NCBI GenBank assembly: GCA_947490035.1
Contig: CANLGS010000107.1
Span: 1 to 8,950, forward strand
Source of the DNA: Gemmataceae bacterium
GTDB lineage: Bacteria; Planctomycetota; Planctomycetia; Gemmatales; Gemmataceae
DNA: 8,950 nt
Direction: 5' to 3'
The notes below the pieces were generated by a model that did not search any database, was not told where the DNA came from, and saw only the letters and a program-made list of their open reading frames with translations. A program made the position numbers and the translations under genes. Of the stretch, positions 1 through 6,056 are shown one piece after another (position 1 is the stretch's first letter; the number at the start of each line of letters is the position of its first letter).

Positions 1-333
1 AAGTTCGCGCACTTCGTGGCAACGCACAAGAAGTACGCCGACAAGGGACTGGTGTGCATGAGCGTGAGCATGGACCCGAAGGGGAAGGACGACAAGTACG
101 ACAAGGACGCGGTGCTGAAGTTCCTGAAGGAGAAGGAAGCCGCGTTCCCGAACTTCGTGCTGCTCGGCGCGCGAGACGACGACGAGAAGATCACCAAGCG
201 GTTCGGCCTCGACGGGGGCATCCCGTTCCAGGCGCTGTTCGGCAAGGACGGCAAGCGCGTGTGGACGAGCGAGGACAAGGAACTGACCGACGCGGAACTC
301 GACAAGCTGATCGAGGCCGAACTCGCGAAGTAG
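1..333 (+). CDS. Thioredoxin-fold (TlpA/redoxin-like) protein, C-terminal part
   Basis: The reading frame is open from base 1, so the gene starts outside the window; 110 residues are visible, ending at TAG 331-333. The visible part fits the second half of a thioredoxin fold. It has a KYADKGLVCMSVSMD strand (about residues 11-25), a helix rich in Lys/Glu, a VLLGARDDD segment, then GGIPFQALFGKDGKRVW (72-88), in which Pro75 sits where the conserved cis-proline lies next to the active site. A final acidic helix (LTDAELDKLIEAEL) closes the domain. The CxxC motif would lie upstream and cannot be seen, so redox activity is unproven. Family members are usually membrane-anchored or periplasmic thiol-disulfide proteins. 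The GTG at 16 is an internal valine codon, not the start. The gene converges on the pilin gene at 439-630. Confidence 0.72.
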   Translation, partial: KFAHFVATHKKYADKGLVCMSVSMDPKGKDDKYDKDAVLKFLKEKEAAFPNFVLLGARDDDEKITKRFGLDGGIPFQALFGKDGKRVWTSEDKELTDAELDKLIEAELAK

Positions 334-382
334 GACAGGCCGCTGGCCTGTCGAAACAATGACAGGCCAGCGGCCTGTCCTA
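331..382. repeat. Nested palindromic repeat (REP/MITE-like) between convergent genes
   Basis: Bases 331-352 and 361-382 are perfect 22-bp inverted copies separated by an 8-base spacer (353-360, GAAACAAT). Each arm also contains its own near-palindrome, GACAGGCC / GGCCTGTC around a 3-base centre, so the element can fold either as one long hairpin or as two short ones. The first three bases are the TAG stop codon of the upstream gene. It may act as a transcription end or mRNA-stabilising structure for that gene, but there is no T-tract directly after it. The architecture suggests a dispersed repeat family; that it is multicopy is inferred. Confidence 0.8.
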
Positions 383-389
383 CAAACGA

Positions 390-419
390 AACAACCCTGC
401 CGGTGTCGGCGGGGTTGTT
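390..419 (-). terminator. Intrinsic terminator of the pilin gene
   Basis: AACAACCC (390-397) pairs with GGGTTGTT (412-419), and GCCG (399-402) pairs with CGGC (407-410) around a GTGT loop, with one T-G wobble between the two blocks. The stem is 13 bp including the wobble. On the minus strand it starts about 20 bases after the pilin stop codon and is followed by TCGTTTGTA, a weak T-rich run. On the plus strand no T-run follows, so it most likely serves the minus-strand gene, although it could also stop readthrough from the left. Confidence 0.65.
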
Positions 420-438
420 CGGTTTACGGCGTGCGAAC

Positions 439-630
439 TCACGTGCCGGTGGTCGGCGGCTTCAGGTTCGAGCCGACGACGGAGAACGTGCTGTTGGCGT
501 TCTGGCCGAGGGCGGTGATGGCGGCGACGCACACCACGACGATGAGGGCCAGCATCACGGCGTACTCGACGGCCGTCGGGCCGTCCTCCGCCTTCATGAA
601 CGACACCAGGCTCTTGGTCATGTTGCGCAT
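439..630 (-). CDS. Flp/Fap-type (type IVb) pilin
   Basis: This 63-residue protein is a pilin subunit precursor. A short basic leader (residues 1-17, MRNMTKSLVSFMKAEDG) precedes PTAVEY. Prepilin peptidase would cut after Gly17, leaving a mature protein with Glu at position 5 and Tyr at position 6, the hallmark of Flp pilins. A single hydrophobic helix follows (about 24-41, AVMLALIVVVCVAAITAL), then a short polar tail ending in a Pro/Thr-rich segment. The start at 630 is chosen because GGAG (complement of 637-640) lies six bases upstream; a longer frame to 699 has no pilin-like sequence before this Met. Flp pilins are exported and assembled by Tad secretion systems into adhesive or surface fibres. 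No tad genes are in the window, so this is an isolated subunit gene. It is transcribed away from ilvD and has its own terminator. Confidence 0.88.
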   Translation of the reverse strand: MRNMTKSLVSFMKAEDGPTAVEYAVMLALIVVVCVAAITALGQNANSTFSVVGSNLKPPTTGT

Positions 631-891
631 CGGGCACTCCGAATTAAGGGGGCAAACTTGTCGCTCGGACGGCACACGTCCGGAGCACGGGAACACCAAC
701 CTCCCTACCTCACGCGCCGAACCGGTGCAAACGCGAGGACCGCTTTCCCCCCGATAATCACAGACTTTCGCACGCTCAGGAAAACTATCCGCGCTCGCGT
801 AGCCGGCACGACCGCGATTCGGATAACAACCACGTCAACCTGCACCATTTAATCCCGTTCTCCCGGTCTAAACGGTTCTGAGGATTACTCG
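631..891. promoter_or_regulatory. Divergent intergenic region between pilin and ilvD
   Basis: These 261 bases must hold the promoters of both the minus-strand pilin gene and plus-strand ilvD. No convincing -35/-10 pair could be assigned by eye. Visible landmarks are the pilin ribosome binding site (637-640, minus strand), a small inverted repeat CGGACG-5-CGTCCG at 666-682, an AT-richer stretch around 751-860, and the ilvD ribosome binding site GAGG at 880-883, eight bases before ATG 892. No convincing coding frame is seen; open frames here lack family-like sequence. No clear leader-peptide attenuator with runs of Val/Leu/Ile codons was found before ilvD. Confidence 0.55.
666..682. repeat. Short inverted repeat in the pilin leader/promoter region
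   Basis: CGGACG (666-671) and CGTCCG (677-682) form a perfect 6-bp inverted repeat around GCACA. It lies 36-52 bases upstream of the pilin start codon, so it is either an operator-like dyad or a hairpin in the pilin 5' leader. In GC-rich DNA a dyad of this size can arise by chance. Confidence 0.3.
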
Positions 892-2574
892 ATGTCTGAC
901 GGCCCGACACGCACCAGTCTCACCACCACCGGCGGCCCCGGACGAGCGCCGAACCGCGCCATGCTCCGCGCCGTCGGGTTCACCGACGCGGACTTCGACA
1001 AGCCCATCGTCGGGGTCGCGTCGCTGTTCAGCGACATCACCCCGTGCAACGCACACCTCGACCGGCTCGCCGAGAAAGGACGTGAAGGCGTCCGCGCCGG
1101 CGGCGGCGTGCCGCAGACGTTCGGCGCGCCCACCGTCAGCGACGGCATCAGCATGGGTCACAAGGGCATGAGGTATTCGCTGGTGTCGCGCGAGGTCATC
1201 GCGGACTGCCTGGAGACGGTCGCGGGCGCGATGAACCACGACGGGCTGATCGCGTTCGGCGGGTGCGACAAGAACATGCCCGGCTGCGTGATGGCGATGG
1301 CCCGGCTCAACATCCCGTCGGTGTTCGTCTACGGCGGCAGCATCATGCCCGGTGTCGGGCCGTCCGGCGAGGACGTGGACATCGTCTCCATCTTCGAGGC
1401 GGTGGGTCAGTTCCAGGCCGGCAAGATCGACGCGAAGACGCTTCATAAGGTGGAGTGCGCGAGCTGTCCCGGTCACGGCTCGTGCGGCGGCATGTACACC
1501 GCGAACACCATGTCCAGCGCGATCGAGGCGATGGGCATGAGCCTCCCGTATGGGGCGAGCAACCCGGCGGTAGGCGCGGCGAAGGAGCGCGAAGCGTTCC
1601 TCGCGGGCAAGGCGGTGGTGAAGTGCATCGAGAAGAACATCCGACCGCGTGACATCATCACGCGCAAGAGTCTGGAGAACGCGTACACCTTCGTCCTCGC
1701 GCTCGGCGGCAGCACGAACGCGGTGCTGCACTTGATGGCGATCGCGGTCGAAGCCGGCGTGCCGTGGACGCTCGACGACTTCGACCGGCTCGCGGGGAAG
1801 GTGCCGCACCTCGCGGACCTGAAGCCGGGCGGGCAGTTCGTGATGTTCGACCTGTACCGCGTCGGCGGCACGCCGGCGGTGCTTCGCGCGCTGCTCGACA
1901 AGGGCTACCTGCACGGCGACTGCCTGACGGTCACCGGCAACACGCTGGCAGAGAACCTGGCGGAGGTGCCAAGCGTGTTCGCGAAGCCGCAGAAGGTGGT
2001 TCGTTCCTTCGAGACGCCGATGTTCGACCACGGCATTCACGTGATCCTGAAGGGCAACCTCGCGCCGGAAGGCGCGGTCGCGAAGGTCGCGGGGTTGAAG
2101 CAGCGCAGCATCACCGGCCCCGCGAAAGTGTTCGACGGCGAAGAAGCGTGCTTCGCCGCGATCCAGGCGCAGCAGATCGTCGCGGGCGACGTGGTGGTGA
2201 TTCGCGGCGAAGGTCCGGTCGGCGGTCCGGGGATGCGCGAGATGCTGAGCATCACCGGCGCGCTGATGGGTCAGGGGTTGGGGGAGGGAGTCGGGCTGAT
2301 CACCGACGGCCGGTTCAGCGGCGGCACGCACGGGCTGGTGGTCGGCCACGTTTGCCCGGAGGCGTGGACCGGAGGCCCGATCGCGCTCGTCCAGAACGGC
2401 GATTCCATCACCATCGACGGCGACGCAAAGTTGCTCACGCTGAACGTACCGGACGCGGAGATTCAGGCACGGAAAGGCAAGTGGAAGACGCCCGCTCCGC
2501 GCGTCGACCGCGGCGTGCTGGCGAAATACGCGAAGCTCGTGCGTAGCGCGAGTGAAGGCGCCGTCACGGGGTGA
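892..2574 (+). CDS. ilvD: Dihydroxy-acid dehydratase, three-cysteine type
   Basis: The 560-residue product dehydrates 2,3-dihydroxy-3-methyl(iso)valerates to 2-keto acids, the third common step of valine and isoleucine synthesis; its product also feeds leucine and pantothenate. It is a cytoplasmic Fe-S lyase of the IlvD/Edd family. Visible signatures are TPCN (Cys52), [10 protein letters not shown] (Cys125, with Asp126/Lys127 for Mg binding), GSCGG (Cys198), and the second family signature [12 protein letters not shown] (468-479) with the catalytic-base serine at 476. Cys at the first position fits the branch known to carry a [2Fe-2S] cluster (mycobacterial, plant), whereas E. coli IlvD lacks this Cys and carries [4Fe-4S]. 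Length is typical for this shorter branch. Start ATG 892 has GAGG at 880-883. The next gene begins four bases after the stop, with its ribosome binding site overlapping the ilvD end. No other branched-chain amino-acid genes are nearby. Confidence 0.96.
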   Translation: MSDGPTRTSLTTTGGPGRAPNRAMLRAVGFTDADFDKPIVGVASLFSDITPCNAHLDRLAEKGREGVRAGGGVPQTFGAPTVSDGISMGHKGMRYSLVSREVIADCLETVAGAMNHDGLIAFGGCDKNMPGCVMAMARLNIPSVFVYGGSIMPGVGPSGEDVDIVSIFEAVGQFQAGKIDAKTLHKVECASCPGHGSCGGMYTANTMSSAIEAMGMSLPYGASNPAVGAAKEREAFLAGKAVVKCIEKNIRPRDIITRKSLENAYTFVLALGGSTNAVLHLMAIAVEAGVPWTLDDFDRLAGKVPHLADLKPGGQFVMFDLYRVGGTPAVLRALLDKGYLHGDCLTVTGNTLAENLAEVPSVFAKPQKVVRSFETPMFDHGIHVILKGNLAPEGAVAKVAGLKQRSITGPAKVFDGEEACFAAIQAQQIVAGDVVVIRGEGPVGGPGMREMLSITGALMGQGLGEGVGLITDGRFSGGTHGLVVGHVCPEAWTGGPIALVQNGDSITIDGDAKLLTLNVPDAEIQARKGKWKTPAPRVDRGVLAKYAKLVRSASEGAVTG

Positions 2575-2578
2575 AACT

Positions 2579-2866
2579 ATGAGCGTCTTCTACCGCGGCG
2601 GGAGCAGTCTGAAGCCGAGGCGGTTTGAACTGCGGTTCGATCAAGCGAGTGGCTTGGTAAAACCGGAGCGGGGCGTATCCGTTTCCACCCGCCCGGACGG
2701 GCTGGACCGGTTCGGAGGCGCGTTCGGACTCGGTCCGATTCCCACCGGGCTTCGTGCGGTCCAGATCGGGCGCGATCCGCACCACTACAAAATCGTCCCC
2801 GTCGCACCGATGACGCTGGACCGCTATGAGGAGTTGTTGGACCAAATCCCACTGTCGCCGGTGTAG
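2579..2866 (+). CDS. Small basic protein of unknown function, possible toxin-like partner
   Basis: No family could be named. This 95-residue protein starts MSVFYRGGSSL. An in-frame GTG at 2552 lies inside ilvD, but ATG 2579 is preferred because GGGGTG (2567-2572) precedes it and it starts four bases after the ilvD stop. Visible blocks are YRGGSSL (5-11), RGVSVSTRPDGLDRFGG (31-47), GPIPTGLRAVQIGRDPHHYKIVP (52-74) and a C-terminal helix MTLDRYEELLDQI (78-90). By count it has 13 Arg/Lys against 10 Asp/Glu. There is no signal peptide or membrane segment. The early YRGG and later SVST blocks loosely recall the Arg and Ser-Thr-Ser motifs of ADP-ribosyltransferase folds, but this is only a resemblance. 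It is followed after 20 bases by a strongly acidic small protein, an arrangement like toxin-antitoxin or toxin-immunity pairs. Function remains unassigned. Confidence 0.75.
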   Translation: MSVFYRGGSSLKPRRFELRFDQASGLVKPERGVSVSTRPDGLDRFGGAFGLGPIPTGLRAVQIGRDPHHYKIVPVAPMTLDRYEELLDQIPLSPV

Positions 2867-2872
2867 GATAAT
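2867..2872 (+). promoter_or_regulatory. -10-like box before the acidic small gene
   Basis: GATAAT, matching TATAAT at five of six positions, starts directly after the stop codon at 2864-2866 and ends 14 bases before ATG 2887. No good -35 was found at the usual spacing, and the leader would be very short. It may be chance sequence or a separate promoter for the 113-residue protein, which would matter if that protein is an immunity or antitoxin partner. Confidence 0.25.
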
Positions 2873-2874
2873 TG

Positions 2875-2882
2875 AGGAGGTG
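2875..2882 (+). promoter_or_regulatory. Perfect Shine-Dalgarno sequence for the acidic small gene
   Basis: AGGAGGTG is fully complementary to the canonical anti-Shine-Dalgarno end of 16S rRNA. It ends six bases from AGGAGG to ATG 2887, fixing that start. It is the strongest ribosome binding site in the window and predicts much higher translation of this gene than of the preceding basic protein. Confidence 0.85.
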
Positions 2883-2886
2883 AACC

Positions 2887-3228
2887 ATGACGATTACGAC
2901 TGTGGACATCACGTACCACTTCCCGCCCGAGTTCGACGAGCGGGCGGAGTACGAAATGACGTTGAAGGGCTACCTGTGCGGAGGTGAGGTGGAACTGACC
3001 GACGGGCGGCGCTTCCCGGTCACCTTTTTCGACCCAATTCGTCTCGGCCAAGATTTAGAAGAGATGGCCCGACGGGGGGAACCCGCGTTCATCGAGCCAG
3101 CGCTCGTGGTGATTCCCGAAGTGACCCGCGACGGTATCATGCGGACGCTGCCCGAACTCGTCCGCCAGCAGTTCTTCGACCACTTCAAGCCGGTCGCCGT
3201 TTCGGTGGCAAACGGCGTCGCTCACTAG
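2887..3228 (+). CDS. Acidic protein of unknown function, possible partner of the preceding gene
   Basis: The 113-residue product was not recognised as a named family. It is strongly acidic (19 Asp/Glu against 11 Arg/Lys by count) with no signal peptide or membrane segment. The order of features is a beta-type start (MTITTVDITYHFPP), an EYEMTLKGYLCGGEVELTD stretch, GRRFPVTFFDPIRLGQDLEEM (48-68), a hydrophobic core EPALVVIPEVTRDGI and a C-terminal helix LPELVRQQFFDHF. It has a near-ideal ribosome binding site. Following a small basic protein by 20 bases, it could be that protein's antitoxin or immunity partner; this rests only on size, charge and gene order. Alternatively both are simply conserved lineage-specific proteins. 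Confidence 0.75.
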   Translation: MTITTVDITYHFPPEFDERAEYEMTLKGYLCGGEVELTDGRRFPVTFFDPIRLGQDLEEMARRGEPAFIEPALVVIPEVTRDGIMRTLPELVRQQFFDHFKPVAVSVANGVAH

Positions 3229-3254
3229 CAATCGCACGGTCGCGAGGAGTTGCC

Positions 3255-3890
3255 ATGCCGGTACACGACTGGTCACTGCTCGGCGCGTGGGCGTTCCACG
3301 ACTTACATCTGGCGTGGGTCGCGGACCTTCAGAAAGCGCTCAACGGCGGGTTGCTTCCGAGCGGATTCTACGCTCTGGCCGAATGTCACGCGGAGGATTC
3401 GCTCACCGCGAGCGCGTCACAAAAGGGCAAGCGGCGGACCATCGCGGTGCGGCACGTCAGCGGGCATCGTGTTGTCGCGCTTATCGAGATCGTTTCGCCC
3501 GCCAATAAGGACCGCAAGGCGCACGTGACGGCGTTCGTGAACAAACTCGTCTCGGCGCTCGAACTCGGTATCCACGTGTTGCTCATCGACTTGTTCCCGC
3601 CGGGCAAGCACGACCCGGACGGGATGCACGGGGCACTCTGGGACCGCTTCGACCCTGACGAGGACGCGGCGCTACCTGAAGGCCGACCGTTCACGGTCGC
3701 GGCGTATACCGGCGGGCATCCCGCGAAGGCGTATGTGTCGTTCGTTGCGATTGGTGATGCGCTGCCGGCCGTGCCGCTGTTCCTGGCGCCCGAGAAGTAC
3801 GTCGATCTGGAACTCGAACCCGGCTACACGGAAGCCTACGGGGGCATGCCGGAGTTCTGGCGGAACGTGATCGAGAAGCGCTCCGCCTGA
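3255..3890 (+). CDS. DUF4058-type protein
   Basis: The 211-residue product belongs, by recognition, to the DUF4058-like group that is abundant in planctomycetes and typically starts MPVHDW. Visible blocks are MPVHDWSLLGAWAFHDLHLAW (1-21), LNGGLLPSGFYALAE (29-43), the core IAVRHVSGHRVVALIEIVSPANKDR (63-87), GIHVLLIDLFPPGKHDPDGMHGALW (105-129) and a C-terminal VPLFLAPEKYVDLELEPGY (173-191). The core arrangement Glu78-x6-Lys85 after a beta strand recalls PD-(D/E)xK nuclease-like folds such as Uma2 proteins, but no activity can be claimed. The stretch between LAEC and the core (residues 41-62) seems shorter than in relatives I recall, a possible internal deletion. GAGGAG at 3244-3249 supports ATG 3255. 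It sits 26 bases after the acidic gene and 24 bases before the next gene, all on one strand. Confidence 0.82.
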   Translation: MPVHDWSLLGAWAFHDLHLAWVADLQKALNGGLLPSGFYALAECHAEDSLTASASQKGKRRTIAVRHVSGHRVVALIEIVSPANKDRKAHVTAFVNKLVSALELGIHVLLIDLFPPGKHDPDGMHGALWDRFDPDEDAALPEGRPFTVAAYTGGHPAKAYVSFVAIGDALPAVPLFLAPEKYVDLELEPGYTEAYGGMPEFWRNVIEKRSA

Positions 3891-3914
3891 CCGCACCACT
3901 TCCAGGGTCGCCCG

Positions 3915-5390
3915 ATGATCGTTCGCACTGCGCTCAACGTCCTCGCGGCGGGGTGCGTCCTCACGGGGAAGGCGCTCGTTGCCGCGCGGCTGCGCGACGA
4001 ACCGGCCGGGTGGCGGCGCATGCTGGGCGTCGGCATGCGCGCCGAGGCGTCCAAGTTCGCCCTCCCCGCGTTCGGGCTGAAGGTACCCGACGCGACCGCT
4101 GAGGGCGACTTCAACGCGCGCATCGTGCAAGCTCTGCTCGCGTTCCTTCAAACGGAACCGGAAGCTCGCTACTGGCTCGCGCACGGAACGTGGGTTACGA
4201 CGCGCCAGGTGGCCGAGCGTGTCGATCTGGTAGTGCAGCACTTCAACGCGGACGGCTCGCTCGCGCGCCTTGAACCACACTTCGCGCCGGGTCGGAACCC
4301 CACCAACGACGCGATACGCGAGCGCAGCCACGCGGGCCTCGTGGCCGCCTACAACCAGACGCGGCACTTGCCCGAAGCGCGGCGCCCGGCGGCGCTGCTC
4401 GCGGACGTTCGCGCTCGTTTGGATACTGAGGCATTCGTGACCTATGCGATGGAACTCCTGCTCGCGGTCTGCGTGTCGTTCGAGGATATGCCGACCGGCG
4501 CCGCGCGGTTCGCACTACCGGACGCCCGCTCGCGCCGCGGGTTGGGCCACGGGTTCCTCACGTTCGTCGTGCGCCCGGATGCCGCGAGTGGGACCGCCGA
4601 CGTGTGGTCGGTGGTTCACCACGTCGGCGCCGACGGCGCGCCGTGGCAAGAAGCGATGACCCGCCTCGAACGCGAGTGGGGTAGTGTGCCGGTCACGTTC
4701 CCCGACGCCGGCACGGTGATCGGCCCGCACCCGTGCTTCCATCCCGGCGAGCGCGAGGTGTACGAAACGATCTCTTTTCATGACTTTTCGCCCCTTCTCG
4801 CGCTCCGCAAGCGGCTGAACGCGCGGCTCGCGCCACAGATCGGCGGCGACATCACGTTCGGCGCCTTGCTGCTGTGGCGGCTCGCGCGCGAAGCGGGGTT
4901 CGCGGGGACGCGGTTCGGCACTACGCTGGAAGTGCCCGCGTCCGGAGCGCACGAGCGCGACGTGGACCTGATCGCCGTGAAGCCGGACGACTTCGGCGTT
5001 GATTCCGACGCGGCGCTGGTCGCGTTCGCGCGCGAGTTCAACCGCCTCGTCGCTGCGGCGCGCGGCCGGAGCAGTCCGCTGCGGCAATCGTTCAAGGACG
5101 CGGAGTTGCTGCCCGCGTGGCTGCACCGCAAGCTGCTCGAACACAGCCCGAAGCGCGTGCGCCGCGAACTCGGCGACGTAGGCGTGTCGGTCGTGCGCGA
5201 CGCGAAGGTGGTGGTCGGCACGATTCCCGATGTCGGCTTTCCGATTGGCTTCATCGCGGTCGGCAACCTGGCGCTCCCGACCGCGAGCGGGCGCGCGGTC
5301 GGCGCGGTGAGCGTGAAGGCGACCGACGAGCAGGCACGCGCGTACCCCGCCGCGGTCCGCCGCGCGCTGGAGCGGTGCAACGACGCGTGA
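3915..5390 (+). CDS. Putative CoA-dependent acyltransferase-fold protein with HHxxxDG motif
   Basis: This 491-residue protein has HHVGADG at 235-241 between a predicted beta strand (ADVWSVVH) and a helix (APWQEAMTRLEREW). HHxxxDG is the catalytic signature of the chloramphenicol acetyltransferase/condensation/wax-ester-synthase superfamily, in which the second His is the general base. The motif is mid-protein with about 250 residues after it. This suits two-lobed members (condensation domains, WS/DGAT, BAHD) better than one-lobed CAT or E2 proteins, where it is C-terminal. Other visible parts are ISFHDFSPLLALRKRLNARL (286-305), DITFGALLLWRLAREAGF (312-329) and a C-terminal beta-rich segment VVGTIPDVGFPIGFIAVGNLALP. 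The N terminus has a mildly hydrophobic stretch (5-24) but no clear cleavage site. No carrier protein or thioesterase gene is adjacent, so substrate and pathway are unknown. AGGG at 3904-3907 supports ATG 3915. Confidence 0.55.
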   Translation: MIVRTALNVLAAGCVLTGKALVAARLRDEPAGWRRMLGVGMRAEASKFALPAFGLKVPDATAEGDFNARIVQALLAFLQTEPEARYWLAHGTWVTTRQVAERVDLVVQHFNADGSLARLEPHFAPGRNPTNDAIRERSHAGLVAAYNQTRHLPEARRPAALLADVRARLDTEAFVTYAMELLLAVCVSFEDMPTGAARFALPDARSRRGLGHGFLTFVVRPDAASGTADVWSVVHHVGADGAPWQEAMTRLEREWGSVPVTFPDAGTVIGPHPCFHPGEREVYETISFHDFSPLLALRKRLNARLAPQIGGDITFGALLLWRLAREAGFAGTRFGTTLEVPASGAHERDVDLIAVKPDDFGVDSDAALVAFAREFNRLVAAARGRSSPLRQSFKDAELLPAWLHRKLLEHSPKRVRRELGDVGVSVVRDAKVVVGTIPDVGFPIGFIAVGNLALPTASGRAVGAVSVKATDEQARAYPAAVRRALERCNDA

Positions 5391-5398
5391 ACATCTGG

Positions 5399-5404
5399 TA
5401 CACT
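5399..5404 (+). promoter_or_regulatory. -10-like TACACT box before the nucleotidyltransferase gene
   Basis: TACACT lies in the 31-base gap after the acyltransferase-like gene, followed by GGAGG (5411-5415) and ATG 5422. The same hexamer precedes the M16 gene at 6032-6037. No strong -35 is visible at 17-18 bases upstream (GTGCAA at 5375-5380 is a weak match). It is a possible internal promoter with a very short leader. Confidence 0.3.
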
Positions 5405-5421
5405 GCACGCGGAGGTGTGAA

Positions 5422-6012
5422 ATGGCGGACGTGATTCTCGGGCCGGTGTCACTCGAAAGGATGGTACGTGCCGTGGAAAAGGTACGCGAGCGGTTACTCC
5501 GCACGGCGGCGATTCTGGAGACGGCTCAGGTGCCCTACGCCGTCATCGGCGGGAACGCCGTGGCCGCGTGGGTGTCGCGCGTCGATGAAGCGGCGGTGCG
5601 CAACACGCGCGACGTGGACATCCTCCTCCGCCGCGCCGACTTCGACGCCGCGAAGGTCGCGATGGCCGCCGGCGGCTTCGTCTACCGGCACGCGGCCAGC
5701 ATCGACATGTTCCTCGACGGCCCCGGCGCGAAGGCGCGCGACGCGGTTCACGTCATCTTCGCCAACGAGAAAGTCAAGCAGGACGACGTGGTGCCGGCAC
5801 CGGACGTGACCGAGAGCGAACCGGGCGACTCGTTCCGCGTGGTTTCGCTCGAGGCGCTGGTGCGCATGAAGCTGATCGCCAACCGCGATAAGGACCGCAC
5901 GCATCTGCGCGACTTCATCGAGGTCGGGCTGATCGACGCGACGTGGCCGGCGAAGTTCCCGCCGGAACTCGCGGCGCGGCTTCAGAGCATCTTCGACACG
6001 CCCGGCGGCTGA
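5422..6012 (+). CDS. Nucleotidyltransferase-fold family protein
   Basis: The 196-residue product has the minimal nucleotidyltransferase signature: a helix, then VPYAVIGGNAVAAWV (37-51) with the Gly-Gly of the nucleotide-binding loop at 43-44, then RNTRDVDILLRR (60-71) with metal-binding Asp64 and Asp66. The third carboxylate expected on a later strand is not obvious; the strand DAVHVIFANEKV (107-118) has His110 where an Asp is often found. The C-terminal part has VVSLEALVRMKLIANRDKDRTHLRDFIEVGLID (140-172), with the Lys-Asp-Arg-His-Leu-Arg-Asp pattern common in AbiEii/MNT-like families. Such proteins may act as toxins or NMP-transferring antitoxins, or be of unknown role. No obvious HEPN or AbiEi partner is adjacent. 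GGAGG (5411-5415) six bases upstream fixes the start. Confidence 0.8.
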   Translation: MADVILGPVSLERMVRAVEKVRERLLRTAAILETAQVPYAVIGGNAVAAWVSRVDEAAVRNTRDVDILLRRADFDAAKVAMAAGGFVYRHAASIDMFLDGPGAKARDAVHVIFANEKVKQDDVVPAPDVTESEPGDSFRVVSLEALVRMKLIANRDKDRTHLRDFIEVGLIDATWPAKFPPELAARLQSIFDTPGG

Positions 6013-6037
6013 CCGCGACTCGCCCGCGCGATACACT
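6009..6037 (+). promoter_or_regulatory. Candidate promoter of the M16 peptidase gene
   Basis: CTGACC (6009-6014, four of six to TTGACA) and TACACT (6032-6037) are separated by exactly 17 bases, the ideal housekeeping-sigma spacing. The -35 overlaps the stop codon of the upstream gene (6010-6012). Transcription would begin near 6043-6046, giving a leader of about 30 bases. This suggests the peptidase is expressed independently of the upstream genes. Confidence 0.45.
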
Positions 6038-6040
6038 GGC

Positions 6041-6056
6041 GGGGAACCCGTTCCCC
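6041..6056 (+). promoter_or_regulatory. Hairpin/palindrome in the M16 leader
   Basis: GGGGAAC (6041-6047) and GTTCCCC (6050-6056) are perfect inverted arms with two bases between. The dyad overlaps the predicted transcription start and ends seven bases before the ribosome binding site AAGGA (6064-6068). It could be a repressor operator or, if transcription starts upstream of it, a 5' stabilising hairpin. There is no T-run after it, so it is unlikely to be a terminator for the preceding gene. Confidence 0.45.

Noticed and set aside
631..699. Longer pilin start at 699
   Set aside because: The added 23 residues do not resemble a prepilin leader, and GGAG is correctly placed before the ATG at 630.
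403..852. Plus-strand open frame of 149 codons across the pilin gene and upstream region
   Set aside because: It has no ribosome binding site or family-like sequence and overlaps the pilin, which has a clear prepilin signature on the minus strand.
631..891. T-box, riboswitch or leader-peptide attenuator before ilvD
   Set aside because: No branched-chain codon run, no convincing terminator/antiterminator pair and no recognisable riboswitch core were seen.
868..2349. A 493-codon open frame antisense to ilvD
   Set aside because: Composition is the usual Arg/His/Ala-rich shadow, with no recognisable motif; ilvD is certain on the other strand.
2552..2578. GTG start at 2552 for the small basic protein
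   Set aside because: It lies inside the ilvD 3' end; the ATG at 2579 has a suitable ribosome binding site and gives a compact start.
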